A stretch of DNA of 9,904 bases from contig JBBQTU010000163.1 in NCBI GenBank assembly GCA_038213005.1, forward strand, positions 1-9,904. The letters are read 5' to 3'. The DNA comes from JBBQTU01 sp038213005. Its GTDB lineage: Bacteria > Planctomycetota > Phycisphaerae > Tepidisphaerales > Tepidisphaeraceae. The translations under genes and the position numbers were made by a program. The notes under the pieces are model-generated. The model saw only the letters and a list, made by a program, of their open reading frames with translations, was not told the DNA's origin and made no database searches. Of the stretch, positions 5,354 to 9,904 are shown in pieces; position 1 is the first letter of the stretch; every line of letters starts with the position of its first letter.

Positions 5354-6156
5354 AACTCCCCTATCACATTGCCGCCGTCAGCTATCTCAACACCCGTCCC
5401 CTGATCGAGGGACTGGACACGCGGACCGACGTCGAGCTCCATCTCGCCGTGCCGGCCCGACTCCTTGACCTGCTCCTCTCGGGCCAGAACGATGTCGCCC
5501 TGCTGCCCATCATCGACTATCAGCGTGTGGACAATCTCGTGATTGTCCCGGGCTGCTGCATCGGCGCAGACGGGGCGGCGCTGACGGTGCGCATCTTCAG
5601 CCGCGTGCCCATCGCACAGATTGGCACCCTGCGGCTCGACACCGAAAGCCACAGCTCCAACGCGCTGGCCCGCATCCTGCTGAGCGAAGTGTATGGCCTG
5701 CGGCCCGCGATTGCCGAGGGCGACGCCGATGCCATCGTCTATATCGGCGACAAGGTCATCACCCGTCCCCCGGCCGACATGCCCTACGACATCGATCTGG
5801 GACAGGTATGGAAACAGTGGTCCGGGCTCCCGTTTGTCTTTGCCGCATGGCAAGGCCCGCGAGACCGCATCTCCCAAGGGCTGGTCGATGCTCTGATGAC
5901 CGCACGCCGGGAAGCATTGGAGCGGATCGACGTGATCGTTCAGCAGTACGCCGTGCCGCGCCGCTGGCCGGCAGACCTGGCCCGGCGCTACTTCCTCGAG
6001 ATCCTCCAGTACGAACTGGACGTCTCCCCGCACTCGCCGCAGCGGCAAGCCATCGAACAATTCCATCAGCTCGCCGCCAGGCACGGGATCATTCCCTCGC
6101 CCGCCCGTCCACTGGAAGTCTGGGAACCCACGATGGAGGCCAAGCCGCAGCGATAG
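5350..6156 (+). CDS. mqnA: Chorismate dehydratase MqnA (futalosine menaquinone pathway)
   Basis: MqnA removes water from chorismate to give 3-[(1-carboxyvinyl)oxy]benzoate, the first step of menaquinone synthesis by the futalosine route. It has the periplasmic-binding-protein fold but acts in the cytosol. The 268-residue product shows the family landmarks in order: IAAVSYLNTRPLIEGL (7-22), the DVALLPIIDY segment (48-57), IVPGCCIGADGAALTVRIFS (65-84), LDTESHSSNALARILL (96-111), ADAIVYIGDKV (126-136) and YDIDLGQVWKQWSGLPFVFA (146-165). The start at 5350 is chosen because the homology begins immediately with KLPYHIAAVSYLNT. The frame is open further upstream, but that part covers a tandem 9-bp repeat and is unlike MqnA. 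The other mqn genes are not in the window. Its presence implies that the organism makes menaquinone without the classical Men pathway. Confidence 0.93.
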   Translation: MKLPYHIAAVSYLNTRPLIEGLDTRTDVELHLAVPARLLDLLLSGQNDVALLPIIDYQRVDNLVIVPGCCIGADGAALTVRIFSRVPIAQIGTLRLDTESHSSNALARILLSEVYGLRPAIAEGDADAIVYIGDKVITRPPADMPYDIDLGQVWKQWSGLPFVFAAWQGPRDRISQGLVDALMTARREALERIDVIVQQYAVPRRWPADLARRYFLEILQYELDVSPHSPQRQAIEQFHQLAARHGIIPSPARPLEVWEPTMEAKPQR

Positions 6157-6189
6157 ACCGGTACGTCAGCAGTTCGCCACCCAAACGAT

Positions 6190-7008
6190 ATGCCGATTCA
6201 TCCCGTGACATCCCTGGACGATCCCCGACTTGCCCTCTACCGCAATGTCAAAGACACCGAACTGGCTCGCGAGGGCGACCGCTTCGTGGTCGAGGGGCAC
6301 TTCGTCGTGCAGCGCCTGCTCGCCAGCGGATTCCCGGTCGAGTCGGTACTGCTGGCCGAGCGGCAGCTTGAGCTGATGCGGCCGGGCATCCCCGAGACGG
6401 TCCCCATTTACGTTGCCTCCAACGCGGTGCTGAACCAGATACTGGGCTTCCCGTTTCACACCGGCGTAATCGCCATCGCCAGGCGTAAGCCGCTGTATAT
6501 GCTCGAACAGGTGCTCGCCCCGGGCGACTCGCCGCTGATGCTGGTGATCCTGCCCGATCTCTCGGGGCTGCAGAACATGGGCTCGATCATCCGCGTGTCG
6601 GCCGCCTTCGGGGTCGACGCAATCATCCTGGGCCCTGGGTGTGCCGACCCGTTCTATCGTCTCAGCGTGCGGGTCTCGATGGGGACGGTCTTCAAGGTCC
6701 CCATCATCCGCTCGATGGATCTCGAAGCGGACCTCGTCAGCCTGCACCGCGACTACGGCGTGCAGCTCGCCGCCACGGTGCTGGATGACTCGGCGGAGGA
6801 TCTTACCCATGCCAGGCGCGATGGCTCGGGCAAGAGACTAGGCCTGCTCTTCGGCGGCGAAGGTTACGGCCTAAGCAAAGAGGTGGTCGCGCTATGCCAG
6901 CGGAAGCTCACGCTTCCCATGCGTATGGGCACAGACTCGCTGAACGTGGGAGTCTCGGCCGCGGTATTTCTGTACCATTTCACGCACGTTGCCCCGCCGG
7001 TCAGTTAA
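6190..7008 (+). CDS. SpoU/TrmH-family RNA 2'-O-methyltransferase
   Basis: A 272-residue SPOUT enzyme expected to transfer a methyl group from S-adenosylmethionine to a ribose 2'-OH in tRNA or rRNA. The N-terminal part (about 8-100, beginning SLDDPRLALYRNVKD and including FVVEGHFVVQRLLASG) is like the substrate-binding domain of this group. The knotted catalytic domain follows with motif 1 LQNMGSIIRVSAAFGVDAI (127-145, with the invariant Asn129 and Arg135), DPFYRLSVRVSMG (153-165), motif 2 LLFGGEGYGLS (219-229) and motif 3 LPMRMGTDSLNVGVSAAVFL (242-261). All expected residues are present. The RNA target cannot be told from sequence. It starts 33 bases after mqnA without a clear ribosome binding site, so it may depend on mqnA translation or transcription. 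Its last 8 bases overlap tspO on the other strand. Confidence 0.92.
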   Translation: MPIHPVTSLDDPRLALYRNVKDTELAREGDRFVVEGHFVVQRLLASGFPVESVLLAERQLELMRPGIPETVPIYVASNAVLNQILGFPFHTGVIAIARRKPLYMLEQVLAPGDSPLMLVILPDLSGLQNMGSIIRVSAAFGVDAIILGPGCADPFYRLSVRVSMGTVFKVPIIRSMDLEADLVSLHRDYGVQLAATVLDDSAEDLTHARRDGSGKRLGLLFGGEGYGLSKEVVALCQRKLTLPMRMGTDSLNVGVSAAVFLYHFTHVAPPVS

Positions 7009-7474
7009 GGCGGTAGAGCGCGGTATTGAGCACGGTGGCGAAAGCCACCCATGCGGCGTAGGGCAGCAGTAGCGCGGCCGCCGGGCGAGAAACCGGCCAG
7101 GCGGCCACGATGGTCGCCACAATCAGCGCCTCCATCACGACGATCACCGCCAGCGCCCAGCCGATCTCGTGCCAGCGGAAGAACATGGGAGTCCAGAGCG
7201 CATTGAGCACGAGCTGCGCGACAAACAGCAGGATCGCCCATCTGGCCTCGCCCCATCCGGCCCGCAGGAGCAGCCACAGCGCAACGCCCATCATCGCGTA
7301 GAGAATGGTCCACACCGGCGCGAAGATCCACCCCGGCGGGTTGAAGCCGGGCTTGGCGAGCGACTGATACCACGGGGAGTTTCCCGTCGGGCTGCTGAGC
7401 ACGCCGATCGCCCCGGCCGACTGGCAGAGGACAATACACGCGACGATCGTGAGCGCAGACCAGAAGGTCTTCAT
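7001..7474 (-). CDS. tspO: TspO/MBR family integral membrane protein
   Basis: A 157-residue protein of normal family length with five hydrophobic segments (about 5-25, 49-70, 79-97, 104-126, 131-150). Diagnostic motifs are WYQSLAKPGFNPPGWIFAPV (35-54), WTILYAMMGVALWL (55-68), QLVLNALWTPMFF (87-99) and the C-terminal LLPYAAWVAFATVLN (136-150) followed by TALYRLN. This last part is the region tied to porphyrin or cholesterol binding in the family. TspO proteins sit in the outer or cytoplasmic membrane of bacteria and bind tetrapyrroles, often in regulation or stress responses. The exact role here is unknown. A TAGAAT box lies 6 bases before the ATG, so the mRNA may be leaderless. The gene converges on the methyltransferase gene with an 8-base overlap of coding ends (7001-7008). 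Confidence 0.93.
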   Translation of the reverse strand: MKTFWSALTIVACIVLCQSAGAIGVLSSPTGNSPWYQSLAKPGFNPPGWIFAPVWTILYAMMGVALWLLLRAGWGEARWAILLFVAQLVLNALWTPMFFRWHEIGWALAVIVVMEALIVATIVAAWPVSRPAAALLLPYAAWVAFATVLNTALYRLN

Positions 7475-7480
7475 GAGCGC

Positions 7481-7486
7481 ATTCTA
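7481..7486 (-). promoter_or_regulatory. Possible -10 box of tspO, leaderless spacing
   Basis: TAGAAT on the minus strand is followed by 6 bases (GCGCTC) and then the tspO ATG, exactly the geometry seen at the toxin-antitoxin promoter. No convincing -35 is seen 16-18 bases upstream, and there is no Shine-Dalgarno site before the ATG. Confidence 0.35.
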
Positions 7487-7626
7487 CCCGCCCAGTCAGG
7501 TTACGGCGACATCCTTGTGCTCCACAAACGCTGCCGGCGTTCGCCGGGGCGGACGCATATCCTGGATCATGCACGCTTGGGCGTCGCAGACCGACGGTTG
7601 CGCCGGCCGGGTCGGTTGAAGCGCGG

Positions 7627-8220
7627 TCAGGCGGCCAGGGCACGCGAGAGGGTCGCGAGCCGGGACCGGGCTGGGGCTGACCAGCGCCGGGCGTGGCGTG
7701 GAAGGCGGGCGACGCGGATGGCTCGGCCGCGGCTGCGCTCGACAGGGCGTTCCCAGAGAATAAAGTCTTCGCCGTACCAGTGGTTTTTCACGGTTGCGAA
7801 GGGCTGGAAGCCGAGACTGCACAGCAGGCTGTGCGAGGCCTTGTTGCCCATGTTGGAGTCGCACCAGAGCTTGTGGCAGCCGCGACGGGCGGCGGTGGTG
7901 ACGACTCGCTCAAGGAGTTGGCGGCCGATGCCGTGGGCTCGCCATGCCGGATCGACGCCGTACCACTCAAGCAGGAGCAGGCCATCATCGCGACGGCTGA
8001 CGCAGAAGCCGACGGCATGGTCGTCGGCGATAGCGACCAAGACGGCGTCGGGGTCGTCCTTGACCAGTGCGCGGATCATGGAGGCGGTGTACTTGGCGGC
8101 CTCGCCGCAGCGTTCGCGGACGCTGCAGATGGGGAGACTTCGGATCACTTTGCGCATGAGCCGGCTGGTGGTGACAGCCTCGTCGATGCGCATCCGTCGG
8201 AGCTGGATTGTAGTGGCCAT
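7627..8220 (-). CDS. GNAT-family N-acetyltransferase with Arg-rich C-terminal tail
   Basis: A 197-residue product from ATG 8220. The GNAT fold covers about residues 5-157. The acetyl-CoA-binding motif A is LLLEWYGVDPAWRAHGIGRQ (82-101), with the R-x-x-G-x-G pyrophosphate loop at RAHGIG (94-99). It is followed by GCHKLWCDSNMGNKASHSLL (114-133), LGFQPFATVKNHWYGEDFIL (136-155) and WERPV. Members with this C-terminal pattern normally stop soon after WERPV. Here 37 further residues follow that are mostly Arg, Ala, Ser and Leu and look like read-through of GC-rich non-coding DNA, perhaps after loss of the original stop. The frame is open upstream of 8220, but the domain begins at MATTIQLRRM and the extra residues look non-coding. 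The substrate is unknown (protein N-terminus, amino acid, polyamine or antibiotic are all possible for GNATs). It lies 152 bases before tspO on the same strand. Confidence 0.85.
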   Translation of the reverse strand: MATTIQLRRMRIDEAVTTSRLMRKVIRSLPICSVRERCGEAAKYTASMIRALVKDDPDAVLVAIADDHAVGFCVSRRDDGLLLLEWYGVDPAWRAHGIGRQLLERVVTTAARRGCHKLWCDSNMGNKASHSLLCSLGFQPFATVKNHWYGEDFILWERPVERSRGRAIRVARLPRHARRWSAPARSRLATLSRALAA

Positions 8221-8775
8221 ATAAGTTTGAGCCGCCTCGCATCCAGCCGACGGCCCCGAGGGGCAGGCGGCCTGTATGTTGACGCGAATCAGGCTCATCT
8301 CTCGGCCAGCCGACGCTACTTGCCCTGCTGGGCTGACCGCTCGAGGCGGGGGTTCGTTATGTAACCCCGCATTGGCGGCTTCGGTGGCGAGCGCCGGCCG
8401 AAAGACTGGAGTATTGTCCCTCGCCGGCAGGAAAAAGCAACCGGGGCGAGACGCGGCAAGCACGGTCAAGGCAGAGGCCGCCTGATGAAATTGCTGAGGC
8501 TGGTATAGACGTAAACTATTTCATAACATCGACTTAGATAGGTTGTAGCGGCTCGGCCGGCGTTCTGTTTTGCGGTGGACATATCCTTGTGAAGATCCCC
8601 GACGGCGATCATTGGCGCGCTGGGCAGCTCACTTACTGCTGGCTTTGGCGGAGGCGCTGCCAATTTCTGGGGCGATGCCCCCATGTTCATGGATCGTGGC
8701 CCCGTCGGGGCTGAACACGCCGGGCGGGGGCCTGGTGCCCCAGACGGGCGGGGTTTTCTGGAGCGGGCTAGGTTT
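8221..8775. other. Gene-poor stretch with several stable inverted repeats
   Basis: I find no clear gene here. Visible structure: GCCCC/GGGGC near 8250-8262; a hairpin GCGGGG/CCCCGC with an added TT/AA pair past one bulged G (8346-8370); CTCGCC/GGCGAG around a 19-base loop (8420-8450); an AT-rich patch at about 8498-8545 that contrasts with the surrounding GC-rich DNA; and two short hairpins near the end, GCCCC/GGGGC at 8699-8711 and GGGGC/GCCCC at 8727-8741. None is followed by a T-tract. The minus strand from 8775 to 8629 is open in the frame of the neighbouring gene after its TGA and contains PDGATIHEHGGIAPEI, discussed under findings. Confidence 0.5.
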
Positions 8776-9904
8776 TCACGGCAGCAGACTCCATCGCACG
8801 CTGTTGGACGAGGGGGCAGACCAGTACGGATGGAGGGTCAGTCCGTTGCTCTTGGTCACGGCGTAGTTGCTGCCGAATTCCACTCCACCGGCAGCGTTCC
8901 ACTTGCAGGTCAGGCCGAAGTCCTGTCCCGGCTTGGGCGGGGTCGCGAAGCCGAGCCGTGCCCAGGTCAACTTCATGTAGTAGACGTTGCGGTCGCCGAT
9001 GTGCCTGACCTCGACCGCGCCGTCCTTGATCGCGCTCTGGCCGACCGGTCCACGGGTGTGGCGCGGGTAGTAGTGGTAGCGGGGGATGCCGGGGGCGAGC
9101 AGGCACCACAACTCGGGTTTGTCGTCGTTGCACAGATAGGCGCTGAACTCGTAGTCGGTGTCGGGCACGGCGGTGAAGCCATCGGGCAGGCTCCACGGCA
9201 ACTGCGGCAGGTCATGCAGGCGCTGGAAGCGCTCGCTCGCCGGATCAAAGTCGATGGCGACCTGGAAGCTATCGCCGGAGAAGGGCAGCTCGGAGAGGAA
9301 GTCCCTGCCCGGGCGGTAGACGTGCCGCGCCTCCGCCAGGCTGGCGTCCGGCCGCTTCGCGCGCTCCTTATAGAATCGCTCGGCGAGCCCGCTCTTGACG
9401 AATTCCATCGCCGTCCGGTCGGCTTCAATGAAAGCGGTGAAGGCCGGCCACGCTGGATCCTTACTGGCCTTGTCGAAAGCCTTCCATTCCTCCTTCGTAT
9501 TGGCGGGGGTGGTCGGGGTCCACTTGGCGGCCTCCACGCCGCGCTTCAGGTAGGGCTGGAAGAAGTCCTTCCACGGCTCCATTTTCAGCAGGAGCGCATC
9601 GTCCTTCTTGCCGTAGAAGAAGTCATCGTCGTTACGCGTCTCCAAGCGCGGCCGCTGGCCCAGCTTGTCCGCTTCCAGGCTGCCGCGGATCGCCAGGCCG
9701 GTATCGTCCCAGGCCACCTGCAGGTCGGCGCGTTTGGCCGGCAGCTTGTCCTGCTTGGTGTCGGTGAACAGGAACGGCTTCCAGATCTTTTCGATCTCGT
9801 TGCCGGCAGCGGCGCCGTCCGGCCGCATGATCACCACCGTGGGTACGCTGCTCCAGGCCGGATCGTCGATGCCGGCGATGGCGGAGCGGGCCACGCCGGT
9901 GCAG
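8776..9904 (-). CDS. C-terminal part of a protein with a probable CBM9/DOMON-like domain, 5' end beyond the window
   Basis: The frame is open from the right edge to TGA 8778-8776, 375 complete codons. A GTG at 9894 exists but is unlikely to be the start, because the frame continues beyond it and the visible part begins inside a domain (IDDPAWSSVPTVVI). The pattern fits a carbohydrate-binding module family 9-like beta-sandwich. The opening DDPAW is followed by DLQVAWDDTGLAIRGSLEAD (visible residues about 60-79), matching the WDDxxLY-type strand of the family, and near the end come VYYMKLTWARLGFATPPKPG and FGLTCKWNAAGG. Between these lies a long insert of about 200 residues, charged and partly helical (MEPWKDFFQPYLKRG, EEWKAFDKASKDPAWPAF), and then SFQVAIDFDPASERFQRL. 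Such modules sit at the ends of secreted glycoside hydrolases and other large extracellular proteins. The missing N-terminal part would decide which. Family assignment is by pattern only. Confidence 0.7.
   Translation of the reverse strand, partial: CTGVARSAIAGIDDPAWSSVPTVVIMRPDGAAAGNEIEKIWKPFLFTDTKQDKLPAKRADLQVAWDDTGLAIRGSLEADKLGQRPRLETRNDDDFFYGKKDDALLLKMEPWKDFFQPYLKRGVEAAKWTPTTPANTKEEWKAFDKASKDPAWPAFTAFIEADRTAMEFVKSGLAERFYKERAKRPDASLAEARHVYRPGRDFLSELPFSGDSFQVAIDFDPASERFQRLHDLPQLPWSLPDGFTAVPDTDYEFSAYLCNDDKPELWCLLAPGIPRYHYYPRHTRGPVGQSAIKDGAVEVRHIGDRNVYYMKLTWARLGFATPPKPGQDFGLTCKWNAAGGVEFGSNYAVTKSNGLTLHPYWSAPSSNSVRWSLLP

Noticed and set aside
5137..6084. Minus-strand frame of 315 codons antisense to mqnA
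   Set aside because: MqnA on the plus strand is unambiguous, and the antisense frame has no domain.
7169..8224. Plus-strand frame of 351 codons across tspO and the GNAT gene
   Set aside because: It is antisense to two clear minus-strand genes and to their spacer and has no domain of its own.
8346..8370. GGTTCG within a stem, as in a tRNA T-arm
   Set aside because: The loop and stem lengths do not fit a T-arm, and no acceptor, D or anticodon arms can be placed around it.
8466..8690. Minus-strand frame of 74 codons in the gene-poor stretch
   Set aside because: It has no ribosome binding site and no recognisable domain, and it overlaps the more protein-like frame that follows the CBM9-like gene.
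1..9904. A new defence or mobile system
   Set aside because: No nuclease, helicase, reverse transcriptase, integrase, transposase or phage gene is present. The only accessory-type locus is the degraded toxin-antitoxin pair.

Overview
The window looks like chromosomal DNA of a GC-rich environmental bacterium, most likely a planctomycete (Planctomycetota, possibly Phycisphaerae-like). This is an inference from the gene set: menaquinone made by the futalosine route (MqnA), a Hyi-type TIM-barrel isomerase, a secreted protein with repeated STN-like domains, remnants of GH39 xylosidase and a CBM9-like protein. No rRNA, tRNA, CRISPR array, transposase or phage gene was found.

Left part (1-3136): a partial minus-strand reading frame at the left edge, a possible 49-residue ORF, and a secreted protein of unknown function (384-956). 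A decayed stretch follows. It holds a broken GH39 beta-xylosidase (about 1174-1778), with the acid/base motif joined out of frame to the C-terminal domain. After that come about 900 bases with no credible gene but several palindromes and repeats. Next, on the minus strand, is a type II toxin-antitoxin locus of the HigB/HigA kind. The antitoxin (2692-3006) is intact, while the toxin (3006-3101) is reduced to 31 codons that keep the N-terminal signature and an apparent native C-terminus. The locus keeps a near-consensus promoter, with a perfect 16-bp palindrome over the -10 box and the toxin ATG at the predicted transcription start.

Middle part (3283-7008, plus strand): a Hyi-family sugar isomerase, a secreted protein with three STN-like repeats, MqnA (chorismate dehydratase) and a SpoU/TrmH-family RNA 2'-O-methyltransferase. 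Gaps are 58, 110 and 33 bases, so co-transcription is possible, but the functions do not form one obvious pathway.

Right part (7001-9904, minus strand): TspO/MBR, whose 3' end overlaps the methyltransferase by 8 bases tail to tail; a GNAT acetyltransferase with an odd Arg-rich tail; about 550 gene-poor bases with stable inverted repeats; and the C-terminal part of a protein with a probable CBM9-like fold that runs off the right edge.

I see no new multi-gene defence or metabolic system. The most interesting observations are the toxin-deleted TA locus with a leaderless-type promoter/operator, the decayed GH39 gene, and the triple-STN secreted protein with no secretin or TonB partner beside it.
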